Assembly (NCBI RefSeq): GCF_900107035.1
Contig: NZ_FNOJ01000009.1
Coordinates: forward strand, 1 to 64,000
Direction of reading: 5' to 3'
DNA from: Alicyclobacillus hesperidum
Lineage (GTDB): Bacteria > Bacillota > Bacilli > Alicyclobacillales > Alicyclobacillaceae
DNA: 64,000 nucleotides
Shown: piece by piece, positions 44,207 to 55,737 of the stretch
Position numbering within the stretch: position 1 is the first letter of the stretch
Layout of the letters: each line of letters starts with the position of its first letter
Program-made: the position numbers and the translations under genes
Notes under the pieces: model-generated
What the model saw: the letters and a program-made list of their open reading frames with translations, nothing else
Told to the model about the DNA's origin: nothing
The model's database searches: none

Positions 44207-45499
44207 ATGAGTTCCAACCCAGTGAACAAACGCTTGATTGTCGGTGCCAACAAGCCCGCGCACGGGACAAACGTCCTCACCAACACCCAGGAAGCTATTC
44301 GCGAAGCGTTGGATCGCTTGGGTTACGAAGAGGCGGTCTACGAACTTTTGGCGGAGCCTTTGCGCGTCATGACCGTACAAATCCCCGTGCGCATGGACGA
44401 TGGCCGCACCGAAGTCTTCACAGGCTATCGTGCGCAGCACAACGACGCTGTCGGTCCGACGAAAGGCGGCGTTCGCTTTCACCCGGATGTCACCCTCGAT
44501 GAGGTCAAGGCACTTTCGATCTGGATGTCCCTGAAATGCGGTATCTTCAACCTTCCCTATGGCGGCGCGAAGGGCGGCATCGTCTGCGACCCGCGCACGA
44601 TGAGCCTGGGCGAACAGGAGCGACTTGCCCGCGGATATGTTCGCGCCATCAGCCAAATCGTCGGTCCGGCGAAGGACATCCCAGCTCCAGACGTGTATAC
44701 GAACGCGCAAATCATGTCCTGGATGTACGACGAATATAGCCGGATCCGCGAATCCGACTCGCCCGGCTTTATCACGGGTAAACCCTTGGTGCTCGGCGGT
44801 TCGCGCGGACGTGAAGCGGCCACCGCACTTGGCGTGGCTATCGCGCTGCGCGAAGCGGCCGGACGCCTTGGCAAGCAAGTCCAAGATTTACGGATCCTCG
44901 TACAAGGGTTTGGCAATGTGGGTAGCAATGTTGCCCGTATCCTCCACGAGATGGGCGCGACGATTGTCGGCATCAGCGATGCGGGAGGCGGCGTCTACCG
45001 CGAAGGCGGGCTCGACATTCCAGACTTGATTGACCAAAAGGACTCGTTTGGCATGGTCACTCCGCGCCTTGCTAACGTCATGCCAACCGAAGAATTTCTC
45101 GTGCAGCCCTGTGATGTTTTGGTGCCCGCGGCCCTCGAAAACCAAATTCACGCAGACAATGCGCCCAAATTGCAGGCGTCGATGGTGATCGAAGCGGCAA
45201 ACGGCCCCACGACACCAGACGCGGATCAAATCCTGCACGACAGAGGCATCGTCGTGGTGCCTGATGTCCTGGCCAATGCAGGCGGTGTCACGGTATCGTA
45301 CTTCGAATGGGTACAAAACAACCAAGGTTTCTATTGGACTGAGGATGAGGTCAACCAACGCTTAGAGGCCATGATGGTGCAAAGCGTCCACAACATCCTC
45401 GATACAGCAGAGCGCTATAGCGTATCGCCGCGTTTGGCGGCCTATATGGTCGGGATCCGCCCGTTTGCCGAGGCCATGCGTTGGCGCGGTTGGGTATAA
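44207..45499 (+). CDS. Glu/Leu/Phe/Val dehydrogenase (glutamate dehydrogenase)
   Basis: A 430-residue hexameric-type glutamate dehydrogenase: the substrate site GPTKGGVRFHPDV, the catalytic Lys in LPYGGAKGGI and the Rossmann motif GFGNVGSNVA. Overall pattern resembles RocG/GudB, which oxidise glutamate with NAD+, but cofactor choice cannot be settled by eye. I start at the ATG at 44207 with AAGGAG 8 bases before. It is 42 bases after rqcH on the same strand; a shared transcript is likely. Confidence 0.93.
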   Translation: MSSNPVNKRLIVGANKPAHGTNVLTNTQEAIREALDRLGYEEAVYELLAEPLRVMTVQIPVRMDDGRTEVFTGYRAQHNDAVGPTKGGVRFHPDVTLDEVKALSIWMSLKCGIFNLPYGGAKGGIVCDPRTMSLGEQERLARGYVRAISQIVGPAKDIPAPDVYTNAQIMSWMYDEYSRIRESDSPGFITGKPLVLGGSRGREAATALGVAIALREAAGRLGKQVQDLRILVQGFGNVGSNVARILHEMGATIVGISDAGGGVYREGGLDIPDLIDQKDSFGMVTPRLANVMPTEEFLVQPCDVLVPAALENQIHADNAPKLQASMVIEAANGPTTPDADQILHDRGIVVVPDVLANAGGVTVSYFEWVQNNQGFYWTEDEVNQRLEAMMVQSVHNILDTAERYSVSPRLAAYMVGIRPFAEAMRWRGWV

Positions 45500-45544
45500 T
45501 CGAGTTCCTGAAGAATTGCCGACGCTTGTTGCCGACGGCAGAAT
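45494..45544 (+). promoter_or_regulatory. Candidate promoters of the MFS gene
   Basis: A perfect TATAAT (45494-45499) overlaps the gdh stop codon but lacks a recognisable -35. Further on TTGCCG (45516-45521), 17 bases and CAGAAT (45539-45544) form another weak pair. The 9-base direct repeat TTGCCGACG recurs 13 bases apart here. Confidence 0.3.
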
Positions 45545-45592
45545 CATTCGCGAAGGGCGTCGTCCACGGCGCCCGGACAACTGGGGATAGAC

Positions 45593-46870
45593 ATGGGGAA
45601 AGCGCTGTCACATTCAGAATCGGTGACGTATCGACTCGGCATGCAGATGCGTCGCGAAACTTGGCGCAACTTCCAAATCGATTTTGGGGGTTCCGTACTA
45701 TTTGCATTATTTAACGTTGTCGTCAATCAATTTTACGCCCCGATGGCCATTCGCCACGGCGCAACCAACCTGGATGTCGGTCTGTTAAGCGCCGCCCCAG
45801 CTATCGGCATGCTTTTGTCGCCCTTGTGGGCGGGACTGATGGGGCAACGCTCGCCGAAACCGTTTGTGCTGTGGCCGCTGACTATAGGCCGAATGTCCGT
45901 CGTAATCGCGGGGATGTTTCTATCTCCCCTCGTCTTTGTTCTCATATCCTTTGTCGTCAATTTTATGAACGGCATTCAGGCACCCGCTTACCCTTCGCTG
46001 CTCACGCGCGTGTATCCGCCGCAACTGCGCGGGCGACTCATGGGTTACGTCCGTGTGGCACAAGGATTTTTACTCATTCCGCTCGCCTACGTCGTAGGCA
46101 TCTGGAGCCAGGCAACGGGGGATCGTTGGCCACTTATCCTGGCTGCACTTTTTGGCACGGCCTCTGTAATTTTGTTCTGCCGCGTGCGCGAAGTCGAACC
46201 GCGCCCGGAAACCAACGAGAACCTGTTAAGTGCACCGCGCAGGTCGTTTCTGACAAGTGCTCGCCGACAGTGGTTGCTTGTGCGCGAAAATCGTGCGCTT
46301 GCGCTATTTTTGGCCGCAACGACAGCTACCGGCTTTGGCAACCTGCTTGCGGGCCCTATCTATCAAATCTACCAGGTGCATAGGCTCAACTTGTCAAACG
46401 ACCAGATTGGCATGACTCGTGTGGCCTACTACATTGCACTTCTTGTGGCCTACTTTGTCTTAGGATGGCTCATCGACAAATCATCGCCGCGGCTCGCCAT
46501 GTTTGTCGGCATGCTCGCATACACCCTCGCGCCTCTTCTGTACGTCGTGTTCGGATCGTATTTTGGCGTGATCGTATCCTGTATGTTCCTTGGCGTTGGC
46601 GACGCCGCGTGGGACATCGGCTGCATGGCGTACATCTTCAAAGTGACGCCGGGCCGCGAGGCCACCGCATTTGGATTGCATTACTTGTTGTTTGGCATTC
46701 GCGGTACCATCGCACCCATTCTGAGCACGGCCTTGACGCACAACATGTCGCTGTCAGCGGTGTTTCTCGCTTCTACCGCCGTCTCCGCGCTCGGCGTCGC
46801 CCTGTTTTGCTTGCCGCAGCGGCCACCGACGTTGCCATCTGGCACCTCTTCTGTCAGCGAGGTTTCGTGA
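45593..46870 (+). CDS. MFS transporter
   Basis: A 425-residue major facilitator protein with about 12 predicted membrane helices. The loop between helices 2 and 3 reads AGLMGQRSPKP and that between 8 and 9 has WLIDKSSPRLAMF. The inside loop after helix 6 (RVREVEPRPETNENLL) is charged. The substrate is unknown; the pattern is of drug/sugar exporter-like members. The ATG at 45593 follows GGGGAT. It is convergent with pyrE. Confidence 0.85.
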   Translation: MGKALSHSESVTYRLGMQMRRETWRNFQIDFGGSVLFALFNVVVNQFYAPMAIRHGATNLDVGLLSAAPAIGMLLSPLWAGLMGQRSPKPFVLWPLTIGRMSVVIAGMFLSPLVFVLISFVVNFMNGIQAPAYPSLLTRVYPPQLRGRLMGYVRVAQGFLLIPLAYVVGIWSQATGDRWPLILAALFGTASVILFCRVREVEPRPETNENLLSAPRRSFLTSARRQWLLVRENRALALFLAATTATGFGNLLAGPIYQIYQVHRLNLSNDQIGMTRVAYYIALLVAYFVLGWLIDKSSPRLAMFVGMLAYTLAPLLYVVFGSYFGVIVSCMFLGVGDAAWDIGCMAYIFKVTPGREATAFGLHYLLFGIRGTIAPILSTALTHNMSLSAVFLASTAVSALGVALFCLPQRPPTLPSGTSSVSEVS

Positions 46871-46884
46871 GACGCGACTCTTTA

Positions 46885-46934
46885 CGCAGGCGTGCCGCAT
46901 GGGCTAAACCAAGCCAACCTGCTGGCCGCCTGCG
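46885..46934. repeat. Inverted repeat between the MFS gene and pyrE
   Basis: Arms CGCAGGCG and CGCCTGCG (46885-46892, 46927-46934) lie in the 124-base gap between convergent genes, with a GGCT/AGCC helix possible inside the loop. There is no T-run. It may contribute to stopping both transcripts; nothing else is seen in this gap. Confidence 0.4.
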
Positions 46935-46994
46935 AAGGTCGTCCACGAAAGCTTTACTGCCACGCACTTATGTCGAGGCGGGCCGGAAAAACCT

Positions 46995-47651
46995 TTACAC
47001 CCCAAAGGTGTCAGGCGACTTGCGCCACTTCATCAGTAAGGCGATATCCGACTCTTCGATGTCGCCTCTCTCCAGTGCCACTTGCAGCAATACCTCATAC
47101 GGGACCAACCGGTACGCTGGAATGCCCGTTTCTATGGCTTTCTCGCTCGCAATGTCGAAGTCATACGACAGTATCGTGAGGATAGAGATCACGTCCACCC
47201 CCGCGTCGCGCAGGGCCTGCGCCGCGTTATAGGCTGACTTGCCGGTGGACAGCGTATCTTCGATCACGACGGCTTTCATCCCCGGCCGGGCGTACCCTTC
47301 GATTTGTTTGCCACGACCATGTGCTTTGGGCTCGGATCGTACATACGCGCATGGTAGCCCCATCCGATCCGCCAGCATGGCGGCATGCGGGATACCCCCC
47401 GTCGCCGCACCGGCGATCAGTTCGACAGCCGGCAATTCATTCTCGATTATCGCCTCAAAGCCCGTGACGACGGCGTTGCGCAACACAGGATAGCCTAAGA
47501 GCAAGCGATTATCGCAATAAATGGGTGAGCGCCAACCACTCGACCAAGTAAAGGGCTGGCTGGGACGCAGTTCGACTGCGCCAATCTGCAACAAGCCGCG
47601 TGCAATGACATACGAAAGACCGTCATATTCGATGGAAAACGTATCGCTCAT
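46995..47651 (-). CDS. pyrE: Orotate phosphoribosyltransferase
   Basis: Joins orotate and PRPP to OMP. The 218-residue protein has the PRPP-binding motif VVIEDTLSTGKS and the TWSSGWRSPIYCDNR substrate loop. ATG at 47651 overlaps the pyrF stop (ATGA). It is the last gene of the pyr operon, as in Bacillus subtilis. The frame upstream to 47681 lies inside pyrF. Confidence 0.96.
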   Translation of the reverse strand: MSDTFSIEYDGLSYVIARGLLQIGAVELRPSQPFTWSSGWRSPIYCDNRLLLGYPVLRNAVVTGFEAIIENELPAVELIAGAATGGIPHAAMLADRMGLPCAYVRSEPKAHGRGKQIEGYARPGMKAVVIEDTLSTGKSAYNAAQALRDAGVDVISILTILSYDFDIASEKAIETGIPAYRLVPYEVLLQVALERGDIEESDIALLMKWRKSPDTFGV

Positions 47652-48400
47652 CCGTTCAACCCCTCCTTCATCGCCCGCCAATACTTCTGCAAAGCCGACA
47701 GCGGATCCTCCGCTGCGACGACCGCTCGTCCTAATACAAGGCGCGTCGCACCATCGCGCATCGCGAGTTTTGGCGTGGCAACCCGCGTTTGATCCTGCGC
47801 CGCGTCTTCTAACAAGCGGGTTCCAGGGACAACGCGTTCAAACGTGGGCGGTACAACATCTTGCAGCAGTTGCAGCTCCTGCGCAGAGCAGACGACCCCA
47901 TCCAGTCCGGCTTCCTGTACCAGTTTGGAAAGCCGTACGACAGCCTGAGCAGGACCGCCAGCGACACCCATGACCTGAAGATCGTCGTCGCCCAGGCTCG
48001 TTAACACCGTTACCCCGATCAGCAAAGGGTTGTACGGGCTCATCGCGACCGCCTCGCGGGCTGCCTGTAGCATCCGTGGGCCACCTTGCGCGTGCACATT
48101 GACCATTTCGATTGGATATTGACAAATGGCACGCAGCGCACCTGCAACCGTATTCGGAATATCATGCAACTTCATGTCCAAAAAGACTCTCAGACCGCGA
48201 GCAAGCAATTTTTCAACCAAACGCATGCCCGCTCCGTGAAACAGTTCGAGCCCGACCTTATAGCCATCTACCGCAGGTCCCAACTGATCCACGACGGCTA
48301 ACGCCTTCGCTTCCGTGTCCACATCCAACGCAATATAAGTGGCGCGACGCACGTCGTCGTACGTCGTCGCCAAAAGCTCCGTCATCTGCTCTATACTCAT
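47648..48400 (-). CDS. pyrF: Orotidine 5'-phosphate decarboxylase
   Basis: Decarboxylates OMP to UMP. The 250-residue TIM barrel has YIALDVDT and the catalytic [12 protein letters not shown] (D-x-K-x2-D). I start at the ATG at 48400, which overlaps the carB stop (ATGA), rather than the GTG at 48409. In Bacillus subtilis pyrK and pyrD lie between carB and pyrF; here pyrF follows carB directly, so dihydroorotate dehydrogenase must be encoded elsewhere. Confidence 0.96.
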   Translation of the reverse strand: MSIEQMTELLATTYDDVRRATYIALDVDTEAKALAVVDQLGPAVDGYKVGLELFHGAGMRLVEKLLARGLRVFLDMKLHDIPNTVAGALRAICQYPIEMVNVHAQGGPRMLQAAREAVAMSPYNPLLIGVTVLTSLGDDDLQVMGVAGGPAQAVVRLSKLVQEAGLDGVVCSAQELQLLQDVVPPTFERVVPGTRLLEDAAQDQTRVATPKLAMRDGATRLVLGRAVVAAEDPLSALQKYWRAMKEGLNG

Positions 48401-51400
48401 GCACGCCACCCACTTGACGGGATTGCCGACGTCGGACTGTCACCTAGCGCGAGTGTCTGGAAGTGAATCAATTTGACGATGTCCAGTACAGACCTCACCG
48501 TATCGAGCGATGTCAAACATGGAACCCCGTGCTCGACGGCCGTGCGGCGAATGCGAAAGCCATCCCGCTCTGGTTTCAAGCCCTTGGTCAACGTGTTGAT
48601 GACCAGTTGGATGCGCCCTTGACGGATATCGTCGGCCAAATTGGGGGTCCCTTGCGCCAATTTGTTGACAATCCTGACTTCAAGTCCGCGGTCGCGCAAG
48701 TAGCGCGCGGTGCCTTCGGTCGCCGCTAAGCGGTAACCCAATCGGGCAAACTCGGCGAGTAAAGGAAAGGCCTCCGCCTTGTCTTTGTCGGCGATGGTCG
48801 CAAGAACCGTGCCATGTGTCGGGATGTTCGTTCCAGCTGCCAACATGCCTTTGTAAAGTGCCTTTTCGTAGTGCGTGTCGCGCCCCATCACCTCACCAGT
48901 CGATTTCATTTCCGGACCTAGGCTGATGTCGACCTGATGCAGTTTCGCAAACGAGAACACCGGCACCTTCACCGCAACAGTGTTCGCTTCAGCGACACGT
49001 CCACTTTGATACCCCAGTTCGGCAAGCGATCCGCCGCACACCGCATGCATCGCCAACTGCACCATGGGCACACCTGTGACCTTGGACAAAAACGGCACGG
49101 TTCGTGACGAGCGCGGATTTACTTCGATGACTTCGACCTTGCCGTCGTGGACGATGAACTGGATGTTCATCAACCCGCGCACCTGCAGGCTGCGCGCGAT
49201 TCGAGTCGCATAATCCTCCATGACGGCTTTCACGTCTTCCGTCAAGTTTTGCGGCGGATAGACCGCTATCGAGTCGCCCGAGTGCACGCCAGCGCGCTCG
49301 ATGTGCTCCATAATGCCCGGAATGATGACGGTCTCGCCGTCCGCGATAGCGTCGACCTCTGCCTCAATCCCATTTACGTAACGGTCGATGAGAACGGGAT
49401 GCTGATCTGACACTTCTACCGCTTCATCCATGTACTGAAGAAGTTCCGACGTATCGGAGATGATCTGCATCGCCCGGCCACCAAGCACGTACGACGGGCG
49501 CACAAGCACCGGGTAGCCCAGCCCCTCCGCAGCAGCAACCGCCTGTTCCACTGTCGTGACTGTGCGTCCCTGCGGTCGCGCAATCTCAAGTGCGGTCAAG
49601 AGCTCGTCAAACTTCTCGCGATCTTCAGCCGCGTCGATATTCTCGCGCGACGTACCCAAAATGCGCACACCCGCATCGGCCAAGGGTCCCGCCAAGTTGA
49701 TGGCCGTCTGGCCTCCGAACTGGACGATCACGCCCTCCGGTTGTTCGCGATCGATTACATTCAACACATCCTCAACGTCCAAGGGTTCAAAGTACAACCG
49801 ATCCGACGTGCTAAAGTCGGTCGAGACCGTCTCCGGGTTGTTGTTGATGACAATCGCCTCATAACCTTCGCGCTGCAGTGCCCATACCGCGTGTACCGTG
49901 CAATAGTCAAATTCGATGCCCTGACCGATGCGAATCGGCCCGGATCCAAGGACGACGATTTTTTTCTTGCTCGACTCCTCAACCTCGTCCGCACGCTCGT
50001 AGGTGCTGTAATAATACGGCGTTGTCGCCGCAAATTCACCCGCACAGGTGTCAACCATCTTATATACCGGTACAATGCCATGCTCTTTGCGCCAACTGCG
50101 GATTGTCAGTGCATCGGTGCCGAGCAGACGAGCCAGTTCTCTGTCTGGAAAGCCATGTCGCTTTGCTTGTACAATGAGCTCTTCGTTTTGCTCAAGCAGC
50201 GTCGGCAAAGGCAATGAGGTCCGTCCCAAGTCGGCAATCGCCTGCTCCAGTTGTACCAATTTCTCGAGCTGCCACAAAAACCACCGATCGATCTGGCTCC
50301 ACTTATGCATCTGCTCGATGCTTATCCCTCGACGCAGTGCTTCTGCGATAGCAAAGAGCCGGTCGTCGTCTGCAATCGCAATTTTCTTTTCAATGTCCAC
50401 ATCCGACCAATGCGCAGCCTGCTTGGTCCACAACGAATAGGTTCCAATCTCCAAACTACGAATCGCCTTCAACAAGGATTCGCCAAACGTGCGCCCAATG
50501 GCCATCACCTCGCCAGTCGCTTTCATCTGTGTGCCCAGTGCTCGGTTCGCACTTCGAAACTTGTCAAAAGGCCAGCGTGGAATTTTGGTGACGACATAGT
50601 CGAGTGCCGGCTCAAAGGCCGCATACGAATCTTGGGTAACTGGGTTCTTCAGTTCATCCAAGCGATAGCCTACGGCGATTTTCGTCGCGATGCGCGCGAT
50701 GGGATAGCCGGTGGCCTTCGATGCCAGAGCACTGGATCGACTGACGCGCGGATTAACCTCAATCACGTAGTACTGCGACGAATTCGGATCGAGTGCCAAC
50801 TGCACGTTGCACCCGCCTTCGATGCCCAGCGCATGAATGATATCGAGGCTGGCGTTGCGCAACATCTGATAGTCCTCGTCAGACAGCGTCTGACTCGGCG
50901 CGACGACAATCGAGTCTCCCGTGTGGACGCCGACCGGATCGAAATTCTCCATGTTGCAAACGACGATGGCCGTGCCGGCCGCATCGCGCATCACTTCGTA
51001 CTCAATTTCCTTGTAACCCGCGATACTCTGTTCGACAAGCACTTGATGAATGGGCGAGAGCGTTAAACCGCGCTCGACAATCTCTTGGTACTCGCGCCAG
51101 TTGTTTGCGATGCCACCACCCGTGCCGCCTAGGGTATAGGCAGGCCGAATGATGATGGGGAAACCGACCTCTTCAGCAAAGGCGTTTGCCTCTTGTTCGT
51201 TTCGCACAATGGCGCTTTGCGGAACTGGCTGGCCAATCTCCTTCATCAGTTGGCGGAACAGTTCGCGATCCTCCGCCTTTTCGATCGCGCTGAGCGGAGA
51301 GCCGAGCAATTGTACGCCCTCCTGCTCGAGAATGCCGCTATTGGCGAGTTGTACCGCCATATTCAACCCGGTCTGGCCACCAAGCGTCGCCAGCAATCCG

Positions 51401-51651
51401 TCTGGCCGCTCCTTGCGGATGATCTGCGCAACGAAGTCGAGCGTGATCGGCTCGATGTAGACCCTGTCAGCCATGTTTTGGTCGGTCATGATGGTCGCCG
51501 GGTTCGAGTTGACGAGCACGACCTCATAGCCCTCTTCTTTTAAGGCCTGACAGGCTTGCGTCCCTGCATAGTCAAACTCCGCCGCTTGGCCAATGACGAT
51601 GGGGCCACTGCCGATGACCATGATCTTGTGTATATCCGTCCGCTTAGGCAT
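48397..51651 (-). CDS. carB: Carbamoyl-phosphate synthase large subunit
   Basis: The 1084-residue large subunit makes carbamoyl phosphate from ammonia, bicarbonate and two ATP. It shows the duplicated ATP-grasp arrangement: [21 protein letters not shown] in the first half and [19 protein letters not shown] in the second, and a C-terminal MGS-like allosteric domain. In this operon it is subject to PyrR control, so it is the pyrimidine-type enzyme. Its ATG overlaps the carA stop by 8 bases. The gene is intact. Confidence 0.98.
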   Translation of the reverse strand: MPKRTDIHKIMVIGSGPIVIGQAAEFDYAGTQACQALKEEGYEVVLVNSNPATIMTDQNMADRVYIEPITLDFVAQIIRKERPDGLLATLGGQTGLNMAVQLANSGILEQEGVQLLGSPLSAIEKAEDRELFRQLMKEIGQPVPQSAIVRNEQEANAFAEEVGFPIIIRPAYTLGGTGGGIANNWREYQEIVERGLTLSPIHQVLVEQSIAGYKEIEYEVMRDAAGTAIVVCNMENFDPVGVHTGDSIVVAPSQTLSDEDYQMLRNASLDIIHALGIEGGCNVQLALDPNSSQYYVIEVNPRVSRSSALASKATGYPIARIATKIAVGYRLDELKNPVTQDSYAAFEPALDYVVTKIPRWPFDKFRSANRALGTQMKATGEVMAIGRTFGESLLKAIRSLEIGTYSLWTKQAAHWSDVDIEKKIAIADDDRLFAIAEALRRGISIEQMHKWSQIDRWFLWQLEKLVQLEQAIADLGRTSLPLPTLLEQNEELIVQAKRHGFPDRELARLLGTDALTIRSWRKEHGIVPVYKMVDTCAGEFAATTPYYYSTYERADEVEESSKKKIVVLGSGPIRIGQGIEFDYCTVHAVWALQREGYEAIVINNNPETVSTDFSTSDRLYFEPLDVEDVLNVIDREQPEGVIVQFGGQTAINLAGPLADAGVRILGTSRENIDAAEDREKFDELLTALEIARPQGRTVTTVEQAVAAAEGLGYPVLVRPSYVLGGRAMQIISDTSELLQYMDEAVEVSDQHPVLIDRYVNGIEAEVDAIADGETVIIPGIMEHIERAGVHSGDSIAVYPPQNLTEDVKAVMEDYATRIARSLQVRGLMNIQFIVHDGKVEVIEVNPRSSRTVPFLSKVTGVPMVQLAMHAVCGGSLAELGYQSGRVAEANTVAVKVPVFSFAKLHQVDISLGPEMKSTGEVMGRDTHYEKALYKGMLAAGTNIPTHGTVLATIADKDKAEAFPLLAEFARLGYRLAATEGTARYLRDRGLEVRIVNKLAQGTPNLADDIRQGRIQLVINTLTKGLKPERDGFRIRRTAVEHGVPCLTSLDTVRSVLDIVKLIHFQTLALGDSPTSAIPSSGWRA

Positions 51652-52750
51652 GTGTGAACCGCCCCTCCCTCACCTGGCTGATCATATCCATAAAGTTGTC
51701 AAACAGGTACCTTGCGTCGGTCGGGCCGGGACGCGACTCAGGGTGATACTGCACAGAGAACACCGGCTCCTGCTTGTGCGCCAATCCTTCGACCGTTCCG
51801 TCGTTCAAATTGACGTGCGTCAACTGTAAAGGCGTGCCTGCCAGCGAGTCCGCATCGACCATGTAGCCATGGTTTTGGGAAGTGATGTCGACGCGCCCTG
51901 TCCGCAAGTCTTTGACCGGATGGTTGGCCCCGCGATGACCAAATTTCATTTTTCGCGTTTTGGCACCGCACGCCAACGCAATTAACTGATGTCCCAAACA
52001 TATCCCAAAAATGGGGACACGACCGATGAGTTCACGTAACGTCGCAATGGCGAACGGCACGTCTTCCGGATTGCCAGGCCCATTGCTGAGCATGACACCG
52101 TGTGGATGCCAGGAGAGAACATCCGCCGCCGTCGACGTCGCAGGGACGACGATAACGTCACAACCGCGATCGAGCAAACTGCGCAAGATGCCTGCCTTCA
52201 TGCCGTAGTCAATGAGCACCACGCGGTGCCCTGGCCCCGGGCTGCGATACACGGTCTGCGTCGTCACGCGCTCTACCGCATCAGGCACCAACGCCTCTGG
52301 CATCCTCGCCAACAATTCGTCGACAGGCGCATCCTCTGTTGTAATGACCGCCCGCATCGCTCCAACCGTGCGAATGGCCTTGGTCAATTCGCGCGTATCG
52401 ATGCCCGCAATGCCAACGATGTTGTGCTGCTGGAGATACCTCTCCAGGCTGTCCGTCTGCTTGTAGTGCGATGGACTTTCCGCAAATGTCTTGACGACAA
52501 AGCCGCGTACATGCGGATGACGAGATTCCACGTCGTCGACGTTCACACCGTAATTGCCAATGAGCGGATATGTCATCGTCACGATTTGCCCGAAGTATGA
52601 TGGATCCGTAAGCACTTCCTGATAGCCCGTCATCCCCGTATTAAACACCACTTCACCAAAGCGCGTGCCCTCTGCACCGAAGTGCGTACCTTCAAACGCC
52701 AAGCCATTCTCCAAAATCAACCGCGCTATCGCGCGACCGTTCATCGTCAT
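51644..52750 (-). CDS. carA: Carbamoyl-phosphate synthase small subunit
   Basis: The 368-residue glutaminase subunit supplies ammonia to CarB. The class-I amidotransferase nucleophile is in GICLGHQL and the catalytic His-Glu pair is in [11 protein letters not shown]-terminal [21 protein letters not shown] is typical of CarA. The ATG at 52750 overlaps the pyrC stop (ATGA). It is followed by carB. Confidence 0.98.
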   Translation of the reverse strand: MTMNGRAIARLILENGLAFEGTHFGAEGTRFGEVVFNTGMTGYQEVLTDPSYFGQIVTMTYPLIGNYGVNVDDVESRHPHVRGFVVKTFAESPSHYKQTDSLERYLQQHNIVGIAGIDTRELTKAIRTVGAMRAVITTEDAPVDELLARMPEALVPDAVERVTTQTVYRSPGPGHRVVLIDYGMKAGILRSLLDRGCDVIVVPATSTAADVLSWHPHGVMLSNGPGNPEDVPFAIATLRELIGRVPIFGICLGHQLIALACGAKTRKMKFGHRGANHPVKDLRTGRVDITSQNHGYMVDADSLAGTPLQLTHVNLNDGTVEGLAHKQEPVFSVQYHPESRPGPTDARYLFDNFMDMISQVREGRFTHA

Positions 52751-54036
52751 GACAACCGCTCCTCTCCCGCTTCATAGATCACTTGCCCTGCGCGAATGGT
52801 ACTTTTGATGACGCCTGCGATCCGCCAGTCGAGAAACGGAGTATTGCGTCCCTTCGTGTAGAACGAATCTCCGTCGATCGTCCGTTCCGCCTGTAAGTCG
52901 ACAATCGCGAAATCGGCACGCGCCCCTGGCCGAATAGAGCCACCGGCAAGGCCAAAGAGACGGGCCGGCCGAGACGTCATCCCTTCGATGATGCGCGTGA
53001 GCGGCACCGTGCCAGGAAGCACAAGATACGTGTAGAGGAGTGCGAACGCGGTTTCTAATCCCACCATGCCAAACGGTGCTGTCGCCATCGACTGGGCCTT
53101 CTCTGCTGGCGTGTGCGGCGCATGATCCGTCGCGATGATGTCGAGCGTACCGTCCAGAAACCCTTCGAGACACGCCTCGCGATCACGTTCGCTTTGCAAA
53201 GGCGGGTTGACTTTCCAATTTGCATCGTCGCGCTTAATCGCGGTTTCAGAAAGCAACAAGTGATGCGGCGTCACTTCAGCAGTGACGCGAATACCGCGCG
53301 CTTTTGCCCAGCGAATGACCGCCACTGACGGCTCTGTGCTGACATGGCAGACGTGTAAATGAGCACCTGTTTGTTCAGCGAGTAACACGTCCCGGGCAAT
53401 CATCGCGGCCTCCGCTTCAATCGGGATGCCAAGGAGTCCAAGGCGCCTGGCCGCGTTCGGATGCACTACGCCCTTTCCAGAAATCGTCTCATCCTCCGCA
53501 TGAATAATGGCCGGAGCCCCAAGTTCCTTTAAACGCAAGAACGCCTCGCGCATCCGTCCACCATGTTGAACGCCGCGCCCGTCGTCGGAAAAGCCCACCG
53601 CTCCAGCCGCACGCAATGCCTCGTAATCGGCCAACTCATCCCCAGCCTGGCCTTGTGTGATGCAGGCAATTGGATGTACCTCCGTTTTCCCGATGACTTT
53701 GGCGCGTTCAACGAGATCCGCAACGAGTTTTGGACTATCAATCGGCGGCTTGGTGTTTGGCATGCAGGCCACTTGCGTAAAACCTCCCGCTGCCGCAGCT
53801 TGCACACCAGTCTCCAAGGACTCCTTCGCCGTTAAACCGGGATCGCGCAAGTGCACGTGCATGTCGATGAACCCCGGAAACACTGCTTCACCACGCAGCT
53901 CGATGACCTTTTCGGCGCGAAGTCCTTGACCAAGTGCGACAATCTCGCCTGTCACATCGTCGAACGCGACACTCGTCTCGCGCAACTGGCCGCTTTCGGC
54001 GTCCCACAGGCGACCACCGTCGATTCGTACAATCAT
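52747..54036 (-). CDS. pyrC: Dihydroorotase
   Basis: Cyclises carbamoyl aspartate to dihydroorotate. The 429-residue type-I enzyme has the metal site FIDMHVHLRDPG near residue 55, CHVSTEPSV and the second metal segment IATDHAPHTPAEK. It belongs to the amidohydrolase superfamily. ATG overlaps the pyrB stop (ATGA). The gene is complete. Confidence 0.97.
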   Translation of the reverse strand: MIVRIDGGRLWDAESGQLRETSVAFDDVTGEIVALGQGLRAEKVIELRGEAVFPGFIDMHVHLRDPGLTAKESLETGVQAAAAGGFTQVACMPNTKPPIDSPKLVADLVERAKVIGKTEVHPIACITQGQAGDELADYEALRAAGAVGFSDDGRGVQHGGRMREAFLRLKELGAPAIIHAEDETISGKGVVHPNAARRLGLLGIPIEAEAAMIARDVLLAEQTGAHLHVCHVSTEPSVAVIRWAKARGIRVTAEVTPHHLLLSETAIKRDDANWKVNPPLQSERDREACLEGFLDGTLDIIATDHAPHTPAEKAQSMATAPFGMVGLETAFALLYTYLVLPGTVPLTRIIEGMTSRPARLFGLAGGSIRPGARADFAIVDLQAERTIDGDSFYTKGRNTPFLDWRIAGVIKSTIRAGQVIYEAGEERLS

Positions 54037-54953
54037 CCCAATTCCCCTCTCAGCATGTGATCCAGTAAGGCCATGCGCATGTACAAGCCGTTTTCCGCCT
54101 GGCGAAAGTACGCAGCTCTATCGTCAGGATCAATGGCCGGATCGATCTCGCCGACGCGTGGTAGCGGGTGTAAGATGCGCGCATGTTCCGGCAACACCGC
54201 CAGGTGACTGCGTCGAATGGCGTAGTCATCGGTCGCGCACATCTCGTGTTCCGCTTGTAGCCGTTCTGCCTGAATCCTTGTTTGATAAACGATATCTGCG
54301 CCACGCACCGCATCTTCCAAATCTTCCGCAATCTCGATGGGAATCCCGCTATCGCGCATTTCCGCTGCCAGTTCGGGCGGTAGGCCGAGCGGTTCGGGAT
54401 GGAACAGGCGAATCCGAATCCCCTCCATCTTGGCGAGCAGGCGCAACAAAGAATGGACCGTGCGACCGTATTTTAAGTCGCCAAGGACGGCGACCGTTAA
54501 ATCGTTCAGGCGGCCAAGTTCTCGCCAAATCGTGTACGCGTCGAGCAACGCTTGAGTAGGATGCTCACCGGATCCCGCTCCAGCATTGATGACGGGCACC
54601 GGTGAAAATGGGGCCGCGGCATCTAATTCCTCTGCACGATGATGGCGGATGACAATCGCATCGGCGTAGCAGCCGACGACACGAAACACGTCGGCCAAAC
54701 TCTCGCCCTTCTTTGAAGAGGAATTTTCACGCGCATTTTCGGCGCTTACGACCTGTCCACCGAGCCGATAAACGGCCGCCTCAAACGACAGGCGCGTGCG
54801 CGTGCTTGGTTCGTAAAACAGCGTTGCGACAATATCGCCGGCGAGCAGTGCGCGGGTCTCATGGCGGGGCATTGCGCGCAACGCTTCAGCGCGCCGAATC
54901 AATTGAAACGTCGTATCGACATCGAATTGCGCAATGGAGAGTGCGTGAAACAT
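54033..54953 (-). CDS. pyrB: Aspartate carbamoyltransferase catalytic subunit
   Basis: Condenses aspartate with carbamoyl phosphate, the first committed step of pyrimidine synthesis. The 306-residue protein has the carbamoyl-phosphate site YEPSTRTRLSFE and the HPTQALLD motif. No regulatory pyrI is present, as in other Bacilli. It follows pyrR by 37 bases; that gap has a GGAGTGA ribosome binding site but no second attenuator and no pyrP. Confidence 0.97.
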   Translation of the reverse strand: MFHALSIAQFDVDTTFQLIRRAEALRAMPRHETRALLAGDIVATLFYEPSTRTRLSFEAAVYRLGGQVVSAENARENSSSKKGESLADVFRVVGCYADAIVIRHHRAEELDAAAPFSPVPVINAGAGSGEHPTQALLDAYTIWRELGRLNDLTVAVLGDLKYGRTVHSLLRLLAKMEGIRIRLFHPEPLGLPPELAAEMRDSGIPIEIAEDLEDAVRGADIVYQTRIQAERLQAEHEMCATDDYAIRRSHLAVLPEHARILHPLPRVGEIDPAIDPDDRAAYFRQAENGLYMRMALLDHMLRGELG

Positions 54954-54990
54954 CTAGGAATCACTCCAGTTCTGACTCAGTCCAGTTCAG

Positions 54991-55664
<674 letters not shown>

Positions 55665-55700
55665 GGTTTAAAGGCAGTTCACACTATAGGATTTGCAAGA

Positions 55701-55729
55701 AGACTATCATGTCAGGATTCCTATGTCAA
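55701..55729 (-). promoter_or_regulatory. pyr operon promoter
   Basis: TTGACA (55724-55729, minus strand) is a perfect -35 just after the rluD stop, with TAGTCT at 17 bases (55701-55706) as -10; the -10 is poor. The transcript would start around 55694, about 30 bases before the PyrR loop, as expected. Confidence 0.55.
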
Positions 55730-55737
55730 GCCAATAA

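Noticed and set aside
50251-51066. 271-codon plus-strand open frame inside carB
   Set aside because: Antisense to the conserved first ATP-grasp half of CarB; no domain is visible.
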